A DNA stretch of 64,000 nt from Clostridiaceae bacterium (GTDB lineage Bacteria; Bacillota; Clostridia; Saccharofermentanales; DTU023). A program made the translations under genes and the position numbers. The stretch lies in contig DUOO01000026.1 of NCBI GenBank assembly GCA_012838795.1, positions 43,528 to 107,527 on the forward strand, in the 5' to 3' direction. The notes under the pieces are model-generated. The model did not search any database, had not been told where the DNA came from, and saw only the letters and a program-made list of their open reading frames with translations. Of this stretch, positions 55,242-64,000 are shown piece after piece. Each line of letters begins with the position of its first letter. The stretch's first letter is position 1.

Positions 55242-56123
55242 TTACAGGTCTAAGTTTTCTAAAGTAATTATTACTAGCTCCGGACGATTATTTATTCTTA
55301 TAGGGATAATGCTATTACCTAGGCCTCTACTCACAATCATATTCGTAGAACCGTTTACGTAAAGACCACTATCGTACTTAGGGAAAAAGCCTTGATTAGG
55401 TGCAACTAAACCACCTGCAAATGGAATTCTTACTTGCCCACCATGTGCGTGACCCGACAAAACCAAATCCACCTTGTGCTTTACATAAACTTCAAATTGT
55501 TCCGGTCTATGCGAAAGAAGAATCTTATAACTCTCGTCTTCAGCAAAAGGCTCAAGAGCCTCATCAAGGATAAAGGTCTGAACGGACTCATCTCTATCGA
55601 CGGTGTCAGGATCTTCAAGTCCTATAAGAGAAATTTTCGCACCTTGCTCTTCGAGAATTATCTTCTCATTTTCTAAGATATTAACGCCCATACTTTCTAA
55701 ACTTGATTTAAGTGTTGTGTATTGGTCGCCAATCCAAGCCTCATGATTTCCTGTTACAAAATAGCATGGGGCTATTTTTGTCGCTTTCTCTATAAAATCC
55801 AAGGCTACCTTGATATTCGTATGATTAGCATCCACTAAATCACCTGTAATCGCAATTATATTTGGTTTTTCATTAGAAAGAAGATTGAGCAGCTTGCTAT
55901 TTTCTTTGCCAAATTCTGCATTATGCAAATCAGATACTTGTGCGATTTTATATTGATTAAAAGCTGATGGAATTCTAGATGATTGCACATTATAGTGTGT
56001 TATACCAACAGTGACATTTGACCAAATCGTATGCACAATTAGAATCAATATTAAAAATAAGAGGATTAAATATACAGGCTTTCTAGCTGCTTTCTTTCGT
56101 TGTTTCATCGTTTTCTCTTTCAA
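55242..56123 (-). CDS. Membrane-anchored metallophosphoesterase, YkuE-like
   Basis: 293 residues. A helix near 13-33 anchors it. The metal motifs are complete: AQVSDLHNAEFG, AITGDLVDAN, TGNHEAW, LLSHRPEQ and SGHAHGGQVR. YkuE-type enzymes sit at the membrane and hydrolyse phosphoesters, often of UDP or nucleotide type. No operon partner is visible. Confidence 0.85.
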   Translation of the reverse strand: MKEKTMKQRKKAARKPVYLILLFLILILIVHTIWSNVTVGITHYNVQSSRIPSAFNQYKIAQVSDLHNAEFGKENSKLLNLLSNEKPNIIAITGDLVDANHTNIKVALDFIEKATKIAPCYFVTGNHEAWIGDQYTTLKSSLESMGVNILENEKIILEEQGAKISLIGLEDPDTVDRDESVQTFILDEALEPFAEDESYKILLSHRPEQFEVYVKHKVDLVLSGHAHGGQVRIPFAGGLVAPNQGFFPKYDSGLYVNGSTNMIVSRGLGNSIIPIRINNRPELVIITLENLDL

Positions 56124-56433
56124 AGATTATAATTTACTTCTTTTAAACCGAGTTAAATTATACTTACCGGAAATACTCTTATCAACAGGAAATTAATTAT
56201 GCCCAATACCGAACTAGCGACACGAAACTTTTAACCAGCTACACGAAAGCCATACCGGCGATATGAAACTAAACAAGCGATACGAAACTCCGAGTTTCGT
56301 GTAGGTGGTTTCACAAGCGAATGGAAAGGTGCAGTAAAACGCCAAAACATCGAAACTTTAACCCTTTTTGCACCCTTTCTTTTATTTGAGCAATCTCTGA
56401 AACCACTGTCCTATCAACGTTTCAGGGCATAAA
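56124..56433. repeat. Iteron-like repeats AGCGAYACGAAACT
   Basis: Four degenerate copies start at about 56216, 56237, 56257 and 56276, spaced about 19-21 bases, plus an inverted copy (GAGTTTCGTGTAGGTGG) near 56291. An AAACTCCGAGTTT palindrome is included and also occurs at 46826. Upstream of the metallophosphatase gene. Confidence 0.6.
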
Positions 56434-56473
56434 AAAGACGACTCAGGATTGTATCCGTTTTGTCGTCCTTTTA

Positions 56474-56476
<3 letters not shown>
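56434..56476. repeat. 43-bp direct repeat, right copy (tRNA-Cys terminator)
   Basis: Identical to 47011-47053. The hairpin with GACGAC/GTCGTC arms terminates tRNA-Cys on the minus strand (A6 at its left end reads as T6). Its last three bases are the tRNA CCA. Confidence 0.85.
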
Positions 56477-56548
<72 letters not shown>

Positions 56549-56597
56549 GATTAAATAATGACCGCTTATCAATTTGAATGATATGGCGGTCATTTTG

Positions 56598-56672
56598 TGG
56601 AGCGGGATACGAGATTCGAACTCGCGACTTTCACCTTGGCAAGGTGACACTCTACCACTGAGTTAATCCCGC
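56598..56672 (-). tRNA. tRNA-Gly(GCC)
   Basis: 75 bases with CCA. Acceptor GCGGGAT/ATCCCGC; anticodon stem TCACC/GGTGA with loop TTGCCAA (GCC). Upstream of tRNA-Cys in the same transcript. Confidence 0.95.
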
Positions 56673-57203
56673 ATTTAGCAATTATTTAGCAATTAATTGC
56701 CTATTGGTTTTAACTGCTTTGCTATATTATCAAATGATTTTACTTGTGTCAAACAATATTTATCCCGGATTCAGTCCGTAAGAAATCGCAGTTTGTCTTG
56801 AAGTCTAATAAAAAATTCTTGTAACATCAGCGTGGTTGGTATTTTTGAAAACATATTTAGTATAGTTTCCTGATTATAGCTTCCTGATGTAAAACGAATT
56901 TACGTAATCAATTCCAGTCTTTAGAATTTCTCGTCATTTGGAAGAACTTCATTTTCAAAAAGATCAGGGCATAAATCTGTCATTGAAATTTGCCTGTATT
57001 CAACGTCCTCATATTCAAATCTATAATCTCCCGACAGAATATGTCTCTTTTTGTAATCTTCTACATATTTATTTCAATAAAATGAAACAAATCAATAGAG
57101 TAAACTTGTTGTAGGTTGAGAAAGTCCAACTTATTCTATCGGTTCAAGATTAGAACTAATTACCGACTTCCACTATGTTTGTCAATTAATATATACAAGC
57201 CAT
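56673..57203. other. Intergenic region
   Basis: A stretch near 56930-57060 on the minus strand (EEDYKKRHILSGDYRFEYEDV) looks like the tail of a small lost gene. No intact frame with a start is found. Confidence 0.3.
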
Positions 57204-58595
57204 CTAACCACCTGTTTTTTTATACAAACAGAGACCACTTGCTCTTCTATCCATGCATATTGAAAAACCATATTCGGAGTCTACTTTATTCCTCTCTTCT
57301 CCAACACAACAAAGACCATCAAAAGAATCCATACCTGGAGAAAAAGGTTTAAAATACTCACATTTACCAAGTCCTGCATAAGATTTTTTTGATCTTTCAT
57401 CGTTAATGCTATATAGTGTTGAATTATCACTCTTTGATTCGATTTCTTCGTCCGAGCTTAAAAACACTCCTTTGTCTTTATTATTATTGATCCATTCGAT
57501 CGGGTCAGCTACATCACTTGGCACCTGCCATATTAAATAACCATTCTTTTCTGATCCCTCACAAAGAGACGAATATAAGCCATCAGTTTGCTTTACCGGA
57601 GTTTGAGCAATCGCAAGAATATTGTTGTCCTTTTTAACTAATCTGGTAGAAGAGTAAAGTCTAAACCAATAAGAAACACTGAATGGCATATATGCTCGCA
57701 AAACACGTCCCATTGCATCCATGTACAATGCATCACTTTTAAACCTCATCATTTCTTTCCATGGTGCAATACCTCCTAGAGTAAGAGATTTAAGATCTGG
57801 ATAGATTGTCTCAAAGTCAGCTGAAATAAGCTGAGTTTGGTAATCTTCGAAATTTAACGTATGTGTAATGACAGGCGTTAGGTTGTTTTTATGAACTGTT
57901 ATGGGCTTTACAGAAGATACGTCTGGATGCTTTAAAGGATGTTCATTTTCAAACATATACACTAATAAAAGTCCGTTTACAGCTTCTAATTCGTAATTTG
58001 TTAGCGTTGGAGCATAAACTACTTCATTATCTTTATAAATCAGATAACCATAATACCGTATGTACTCTTGTGTTTTCTCAGGCAATTTATCTTCAAATAT
58101 ATTTTCCGTTATACCTATCCATTCCCCACTGTAAGTTAGTAAATTTAGTTGATTACCTTCAGGAATCACGAGTATCTTCTCACCGTTACTCACCTTTTTG
58201 GCAAGATTCGTATCAATACTAATGTATAATCTCTCGTGCGACACGAAAGTTGCTCCGTCAGGAAGTGTCTTTAATGGGCTCCGTTCAAAAGCAACTACAT
58301 TAATCTTAAAATCAGGAGCATGTTCCAATTGAAAAGTGGTATGGTCAGCCACTTCGGCAGTTAAGCGTATAGTAGGGTCGAACAAAAAACCCAGTAACAC
58401 CATGTACATAACCCCTTCTGAGAGAAGTCCTATTATTTTATCATTAATTTTTGCTTGAATTTGTAAATTAGAAGTAATACCAAACTCTATTGGTACTCCA
58501 CAATTATAAATTTTATTATCATTACTGACTTTATCCAACCAAATTTCATCGTCAAAAATCACCCTTTCTTCTTGACTTAATAAAAAATCATACAT
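57204..58595 (-). CDS. Hypothetical protein, 463 residues
   Basis: No known family. The first half is beta-rich (VIFDDEIWLDKV, RLTAEVADHTTFQLEHAPDF), and the tail has scattered cysteines (CCVGEERNK). No signal or membrane helix. It precedes the C-terminal end of the 958-residue protein by 139 bases on the same strand, so they may be co-transcribed. Confidence 0.6.
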   Translation of the reverse strand: MYDFLLSQEERVIFDDEIWLDKVSNDNKIYNCGVPIEFGITSNLQIQAKINDKIIGLLSEGVMYMVLLGFLFDPTIRLTAEVADHTTFQLEHAPDFKINVVAFERSPLKTLPDGATFVSHERLYISIDTNLAKKVSNGEKILVIPEGNQLNLLTYSGEWIGITENIFEDKLPEKTQEYIRYYGYLIYKDNEVVYAPTLTNYELEAVNGLLLVYMFENEHPLKHPDVSSVKPITVHKNNLTPVITHTLNFEDYQTQLISADFETIYPDLKSLTLGGIAPWKEMMRFKSDALYMDAMGRVLRAYMPFSVSYWFRLYSSTRLVKKDNNILAIAQTPVKQTDGLYSSLCEGSEKNGYLIWQVPSDVADPIEWINNNKDKGVFLSSDEEIESKSDNSTLYSINDERSKKSYAGLGKCEYFKPFSPGMDSFDGLCCVGEERNKVDSEYGFSICMDRRASGLCLYKKTGG

Positions 58596-58734
58596 AAGAC
58601 ATATCCTCCAATTTAAATTTGCACCTTATAAATTTCCACTTCACCTGAATGATTTTTTACCAATCAGTTAACATGAATCACAATACAAACAACAATTTGA
58701 ATTATTTATTGCCTATACACCTATTAACATAAAC

Positions 58735-61611
58735 CTAATGACTGTCATCTATTAAATCACGAAAAAAGTCACGTATAGCAAAAAAAGTGTTATATGGGGG
58801 CAAATTACTCCCTGGACGATTATAAAGAAATAATCTCCAATTAGGCACTCGAGCAGCAATAATCCCTAGAATACCAAAAGCTAACAGTACAACAGCAAGA
58901 AACGCACTCACTCCAAACAAGAAGATTGAAACTAATAAAGCAATCAGAGGAGTTTTGGCATAGGCAAATATAAACTTCTTTTCAGTTTCATAATTTATTC
59001 TTTCCTCCATATCTTTTACAGCTTTACGAAGTTCATTAATATCTACTTGGGATTCTTTTTTTAAAATTTCTGCATATTCACAATCTATATTATTGGCTTC
59101 TATATGAACTTCTGTTGGTATAGTTTGCTTTAGTTTATCTATGATAGAACTTGCTTGTTTAAGTTTATTTATTCCCAAAATGGTTTGATAAACTTCTCCG
59201 TCAATGTTGAATTCTTCAAACATACTGAATAAATCGTCGTAATATGTGAATGCTAAAATGAGTTTACGATAAGAATCATGAACTAACTGACCTTTTTGAT
59301 TTAACATTTGTCTTACATGACCCGCGTCACTATTTTCTCGAAGTATCCCAAAATAAATTGCAAACAAAACTATATCATCAGGAAATTTTTGCAATCCTTG
59401 GTCCGCATATTTAGAAGCATAAGAAAGATGATTATTTGTTAATAATAATTTCGCAATCATACGATATGCTTCTCGTTCATCTCCTTTACGAAAAGAAATT
59501 TCAAGTGCAATATCAAAATATTTAGTTGCATTAGCAGGTTCGTTAAAATCTATTTTACTTGCTGCTAACATAAAATTAGCCCAGAAACTGTCTGGATAAG
59601 ATTTTTGCTTTAATGTTGCATATACTAATGCCTCTGCTTTATCTCCAGCATCTCTTAGATTAATATATTCTTGCCACCACAACAATTGTTCCGAATCATT
59701 GTGTGAAAAATCTGTATTAGTTATTTGTTTATCTTGTGTAGACTTTTCTGTTCTTTCTGCATCTAATTGTTTATTATTATTTCCAGTATCATTCTGCACG
59801 CTGAAAGATAGCTCTTCTGTTGTTACTTCATCTGTATGATATTCAATATTTTCGTCATATCGAATCTCCAAAATTGAGTCTCCAAAATATCTTGCAATTC
59901 GAACATGTCCGACTGCTTCAATGGCTCTTATATACCATGAGATAGCTTGCGGATAATAACTGGAATCTTGACACTTATCTTGACACTTATTAGCATAATA
60001 ATTAGAAAGAGAGACTGCTGCATCTTTAACTCCTAGTTCGTATGCCTTCTCAAGAAGTACGATGGCACGGTTTTCATTACATTCAACACCATTTTTCCCC
60101 TTTAACAATAAGTCACCATAAATATAGAGACCACCAGGATCATTTGCCTCTACTACACGTTCTAAGATGTTTATAGCTTCTTCAGTCTTGCCGGAAATTT
60201 GCAGATACATTAATGCTAAATATATACGTGCCTGATAGCAATCTTCATCAATATTATCGAGAATTTCCATTGCCTTCTTTTTATCTATAGGCAATCCTTC
60301 AGCTCCCTCATTATATAGGGTTGTTAAATGAAAAGTTGCTCCTTCATCTAATGTTCCTTCTTCCAAAGCTGCAATCCATAAATCACTTAACTCATTTTCA
60401 TGTTCTAAAGAAACACTTTTAGCTTTTAATAATAAAATTAAATTACTTCTGGCAGCTGGGTGAACATTGGCAATTTTTCTAAAATAGTATGCTGCCTTTA
60501 CCGGATCGTGGATTTTTCCTTCTTTGCTTAAATGTAGATAGCCCAGCCTAAAAAAACCTTCCATATCTCCTAAATTGGCAGCCTTCTCATAATACTTCTT
60601 TGCTTCTTCTGAATCTTGCTTGACCATAATTCCACGTTCTCTTATAAGTCCTTGAAGATTATAATTAGGTGGATTATCATATTTTGATAATAAATCAGCT
60701 ATCTTCAAAATCCTCAGGTTTGAGTACTCAGTCCCAGATGAGGAAAAGATATACAAGCAAGCATATTCATACAAACTCTCCATCAAAATTAATAATAATT
60801 TATCATCACTATTGGCTAACATGATTGAATGCTGTTCAATCATCAAGTTAAACACTTCATCCGACACATCAAACAATATGTCCTTCATCATTTTAATCAG
60901 AACATCCTTACCCTCAGCAGAGCCAATCGCTATTAACTTATGAGCCTCATTTTCATATTTTTCAGCAACTTCGCCTGAAAGCAAAGCAGCGGATAGTAAA
61001 GTTACAGCCGAGGGGTCACCTTTACCCACTTCATAGATTAAAATTCTTGCATAGTATTCCCAAGGTTCATGAGGCACTGTAATTTTTCCACTATGAGCTC
61101 TGATATGATTCATTAAATCGTAAGCAGCATTGATCTCACCTAAACTAAATGCTTTATTTAAGCACAGATATACCTCTGTTATATTGGGTGTAGGATTTAG
61201 TTCATGCCCTAAAATAACACCTTTATAATAATAAGCTTTAGCAGCATTTTCAGGATATTTCGCTATATATTCATCCAGTAAAGAAAGAGAACGACTCGGA
61301 TACTCTCCTCTCGTATCACTTTCTGATATATCATCCAAGATTGAACTTAATTCTTTTTGTGCTAAATTTTCCGTCAAATCTGAAATATCAGGCTCGGATA
61401 GACAAGAATTACACTGTGAATCTTTAACTGAGCCTTGTTTTAAACTTTGAAGTGAACTCGGAACCTCCAGTAGTTCTAAACTATTTATGTCATCGTTATT
61501 TGAATCACTATCACCATTTAACACAGGCCGTGCTTTCTCTCCACATAGTGGACAAAAAACAAAATCCTTGTTTAATTTTTGGCCACAACATTCACAAAAC
61601 ACATTATTCAT
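58735..61611 (-). CDS. Zinc-ribbon and Sel1/TPR-repeat membrane protein
   Basis: 958 residues. The N-terminus is a zinc ribbon (CECCGQK, CPLCGEK). The middle carries Sel1-like repeats (KKYYEKAANLGDMEGFFRLG; AISWYIRAIEAVGHVRIARY) over about 350-580, then TPR-like helices. The last 80 residues hold two membrane helices. It is likely an adaptor or quality-control protein at the membrane. It is followed on the same strand by the 463-residue gene. Confidence 0.7.
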   Translation of the reverse strand: MNNVFCECCGQKLNKDFVFCPLCGEKARPVLNGDSDSNNDDINSLELLEVPSSLQSLKQGSVKDSQCNSCLSEPDISDLTENLAQKELSSILDDISESDTRGEYPSRSLSLLDEYIAKYPENAAKAYYYKGVILGHELNPTPNITEVYLCLNKAFSLGEINAAYDLMNHIRAHSGKITVPHEPWEYYARILIYEVGKGDPSAVTLLSAALLSGEVAEKYENEAHKLIAIGSAEGKDVLIKMMKDILFDVSDEVFNLMIEQHSIMLANSDDKLLLILMESLYEYACLYIFSSSGTEYSNLRILKIADLLSKYDNPPNYNLQGLIRERGIMVKQDSEEAKKYYEKAANLGDMEGFFRLGYLHLSKEGKIHDPVKAAYYFRKIANVHPAARSNLILLLKAKSVSLEHENELSDLWIAALEEGTLDEGATFHLTTLYNEGAEGLPIDKKKAMEILDNIDEDCYQARIYLALMYLQISGKTEEAINILERVVEANDPGGLYIYGDLLLKGKNGVECNENRAIVLLEKAYELGVKDAAVSLSNYYANKCQDKCQDSSYYPQAISWYIRAIEAVGHVRIARYFGDSILEIRYDENIEYHTDEVTTEELSFSVQNDTGNNNKQLDAERTEKSTQDKQITNTDFSHNDSEQLLWWQEYINLRDAGDKAEALVYATLKQKSYPDSFWANFMLAASKIDFNEPANATKYFDIALEISFRKGDEREAYRMIAKLLLTNNHLSYASKYADQGLQKFPDDIVLFAIYFGILRENSDAGHVRQMLNQKGQLVHDSYRKLILAFTYYDDLFSMFEEFNIDGEVYQTILGINKLKQASSIIDKLKQTIPTEVHIEANNIDCEYAEILKKESQVDINELRKAVKDMEERINYETEKKFIFAYAKTPLIALLVSIFLFGVSAFLAVVLLAFGILGIIAARVPNWRLFLYNRPGSNLPPYNTFFAIRDFFRDLIDDSH

Positions 61612-62022
61612 AAGTCAATCTCCTAAAACAAAGCCATGGTTTAACCATTAATTAGATGAGTTAATATAAGCAACTCCACAACGACATCGGTCTCTAAAAC
61701 TCATAAATATTCGCAATAAAACATATATTATTTAAACAGTACACTTTATATCATTACAATGCAACGATACTTCTATCATTCGCATTTAATTTTAATTCAA
61801 CGGGAGGAACAAATCAAATCAATAAACTTGGAGATTATCCGATACGTTAGAGGCTAGATGGGTGGTGGAGTGTGTCGATGAAGCCAAGAAAAAACGTCAA
61901 AGCAGTTAGGCTCTTATTTTGCCCATTCTTTTTTCATAATTTTAGGACATTCTTTGACTATCATTTATAACTCTTAAAATTCTCTTCAAATCTTGAAAAT
62001 TATCATCCTCATTAATACAGAC
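61612..62022. other. Intergenic region
   Basis: AT-rich upstream region of the large Sel1 gene. No gene supported. Confidence 0.3.
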
Positions 62023-62408
62023 CTATATCCAATTCTTTATCACTTCTTCCATCCATTGAAACACTGCGTCTGCAAGAATGCGACGATACGGTTGCTCTCT
62101 TGATACAATATCATCATAGACCGGAGGAAGTTCGTGCTTTAAAGCTAAGTTGTTTAAAGCTTCTACTATTCCTATTAAGGAATTATGTGCTGAAGTTCGT
62201 TTTTCATCAGTAACTGACAGCATATTCTGATAGTCCTCACGATCAAGAATTCCACCATCATATATTTTCGACTTTATCTACATATCAAACACAACGTTAT
62301 GGTAGCTTTCGAAAAAGACATCATAGCTTCATATATAAAATCAATTATTTCCCTATCATTTTCATAAAAACGAATAAGCTCTTTAATTGTATCAATATCT
62401 ATCTTCAT
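62023..62408 (-). pseudogene. DUF3232-like gene broken by a frameshift
   Basis: From ATG 62408 (AAGGAG site) the frame reads KIDIDTIKELIRFYENDREI and stops at TAG 62275-ish after FSKATITLCLICR. The second frame picks up VDKVENIYDGGILDREDYQN and runs to TAA 62023 (SAHNSLIGIVEALNNLALKH). The total of 386 bases has one frame shift. DUF3232 proteins are typical of small operons of unknown role. Tentative family. Confidence 0.5.
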
Positions 62409-62564
62409 CCTGACTTAGCTCCTTTCAGTTAGCCGAAAATTTAAGCATTTTTCAAATCTATAACAACCTAAACCCTTCCGGCTATGCCGTTTTATATATC
62501 AACTGTAAGTTTAAACACGCTACTTTATAATTACATGAAACGAGGATGATAATTGAAGACCTCG

Positions 62565-62696
62565 TCATTGGATAATTTCCAACATCCTACAGCCCCGATA
62601 TACCTGAAGATAAGGATATTGGTTCCAACTAAATATAAAAAGTAGTTCTTCCCCTTGTGCATAAAGCTCAATATCCCGATCGTAGAAATCGTCCAT
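62565..62696 (-). CDS. Small hypothetical ORF, 43 codons
   Basis: MDDFYDRDIELYAQGEELLF to TGA at 62565, behind AAAGGGGG. May be a fragment of an immunity-type gene. No family recognised. Confidence 0.3.
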   Translation of the reverse strand: MDDFYDRDIELYAQGEELLFIFSWNQYPYLQVYRGCRMLEIIQ

Positions 62697-62798
62697 ATAT
62701 CCCCCTTTTACACCGGATTATTTTCTCTTCAAATTTTCTTTCAATCTTTTGCAGAACATTATTATCTTTATTATCGTTCTACTACAATGGAATGATTA

Positions 62799-63712
62799 TT
62801 AATCATTTTTAAAAAGCTGATTTACGCATGAACATAACTTATTGAAATCATGTTCGTTCATGGCCTGACCTCTGGGACTGCCTGCAATTCCGGCATGTCC
62901 TCCTGCACCATCACCAAATAGTTCTTGCATAATATCACTAGCAGAAAATTGTTTTCCCCCCATCTTCAAAAGCTAAGGTCAAAACTTCCGTGTTTGTATT
63001 ATAAGTAATGGTTGCTTTAACTATTCTATTAAATTTAGATGAATAATATGAGGAAGCAGTAAAAATATCTGTACTGGGTTTGAATACTCTAAAATGTTCA
63101 TTTTCATAAACCAATGCTTTTTCAACTTTCACCCGAATTTCTGAATACCACTTTTGACCACATTGAATTAGTTTTTGGGATATTGAATCCGGATCCTGAA
63201 TATTAGGATTATAGTTAATGATTTCTTGCAAAATTATAGAAGCATTTTTGACAAGCATAGTAACATCTGTGATTTTTAAAAAATGTGGCCACGATTGATT
63301 TTTCTCCCATGCAAAATATGCATTTAACTGATCTTGAAGTTTTTGCGATATTTTAGGTAAATGATGAGGACCGTTAATATCTATGAATGCAGCAGCTTCC
63401 CAAAAAGAATTATCTTGCGGCTTCATTCCGCATAAAGCAAGACAACCGCCAACGGTATCCAAGTCAAAGTGACTTACAATAATATCGAATTGGATTAATT
63501 TCAGTAATGCAAGGTATTGGATTATGAGACCAGCCGGATACATGATGAGCTAAAGTTACATAGGAACCCTCTAAAACATAATTACCATATTCTGCTTCAA
63601 CTGTAGCAAGAGGGATAATTCCAAGTTTAAACAAAGCTTCATTACCTTGAACATCTTTATTGGGAACCGCGTTCTTAGAAGTCCAGTGGCGCGGAGTGAA
63701 AAGGCCACCCGC
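62799..63712 (-). pseudogene. DHH-like phosphoesterase gene with frameshifts, cut by an IS element
   Basis: Three frames are needed: TPRHWTSKNAVPNKDVQGNE (63727 down), then DIIVSHFDLDTVGGCLALCG, then, after a G run near 62957, SASDIMQELFGDGAGGHAGI to TAA 62799. HFDLDT is a DHH-type start and GGHAGIAGSPRGQ a DHHA1-type end. The 5' part is missing where the IS begins at 63713. It was probably intact before the insertion. Confidence 0.6.
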
Positions 63713-64000
63713 TGAACTGAACCCCAAATGTTGGACAGTTTTTCTGTTATTTTATCCGGCACGAAGCCGATATTCAATAGGTGTAACATATCCTAAGTTG
63801 GAACGAATTCTTTCTGCATTATAATATCGAATATATTCATGTAATTCTTCTACAAAATATTCTACAGAATGAGAATTTTGGTTATATAAAAGTTCGGACT
63901 TTAAATGACCAAAGAACCCTTCTGCCATAGCATTATCCAGACAATTGCCTTTTCTTGACATGCTTTGTTTGATGCCGTGTTTCTTTAGAGTTTCACAATA
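63713..64000 (-). mobile_element. IS3 family (IS150-like) element, right-hand part only
   Basis: The terminal repeat TGAACTGAACCCCAAATGTT starts at 63713 and is of the IS150 type. The transposase frame follows. The other end is beyond the window. Confidence 0.8.
63752..64000 (-). CDS. IS3-family transposase OrfB, C-terminal part
   Basis: The frame enters from beyond base 64000 (CETLKKHGIKQSMSRKGNCL) and ends LGYVTPIEYRLRAG, the rve-type DDE transposase with the catalytic Glu in NAMAEGFFGHLKSE. Intact as far as visible. Confidence 0.9.
   Translation of the reverse strand, partial: YCETLKKHGIKQSMSRKGNCLDNAMAEGFFGHLKSELLYNQNSHSVEYFVEELHEYIRYYNAERIRSNLGYVTPIEYRLRAG

Overview
The window is AT-rich DNA from a low-GC Gram-positive bacterium (Bacillota). 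A Clostridia-type anaerobe is likely, but the species cannot be named from sequence alone. The grounds are the tmk-darA-holB-ricT gene order, a CtsR-type operator in front of an hsp20 gene, a YtrA-type GntR/ABC operon, strong AGGAGG-like ribosome sites and many radical-SAM, B12 and Fic-type genes.

Layout. 0-6.5 kb is housekeeping: the end of an M18 aminopeptidase, then a minus-strand run read tmk, darA (c-di-AMP receptor), holB, ricT (PSP1), tex, murI. 6.6-10.8 kb holds a radical SAM enzyme, a divergent co-linear relative without the cluster cysteines, a patatin-like lipase and a TetR regulator. 11.3-14.9 kb has tRNA-Thr, a methyltransferase and a GntR-ABC operon with a clear promoter and a perfect palindromic operator. 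14.9-19.0 kb has an SDR reductase, a B12-binding large protein and an opine-dehydrogenase-like protein on one strand. 19.3-24.5 kb has tRNA-fMet, tRNA-Leu, an orphan DNA methyltransferase with a leader ORF, nfo, a CPBP protease and a small XRE membrane regulator.

24.5-46.7 kb is an accessory zone with much gene decay. It contains broken FMN reductase, ketopantoate reductase, FN3-CAP protein, GNAT, membrane-protein and ATPase genes. Interspersed are intact pncA, an SseB-like protein, hsp20, a transglutaminase lipoprotein, an S51 peptidase, a GDSL hydrolase, a TPM/zinc-ribbon pair, an esterase, two methyltransferases in the wider window, a uracil permease and a DUF4085 gene. A 92-bp tandem repeat lies at 39.0-39.3 kb.

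47.0-56.5 kb is the most unusual part. Three AAA/DUF4143 ATPases, a class II Fic protein, a YunG-family gene broken by a stop and a metallophosphatase lie between two identical 43-bp direct repeats. One of these repeats is the terminator of a tRNA-Gly/tRNA-Cys pair. Distinct short repeat clusters (TTGGGTGCA, a 33-bp unit, 20-bp iteron-like units, 13-bp palindromes) sit in the spaces around the ATPases. 57-64 kb holds two large uncharacterised proteins, two frameshifted genes and the end of an IS3/IS150-type element inserted in a DHH-like pseudogene.

Limits. All functions come from motif and family recognition by eye, with no database search. Several frameshifts lie in or near homopolymers and could be assembly errors.
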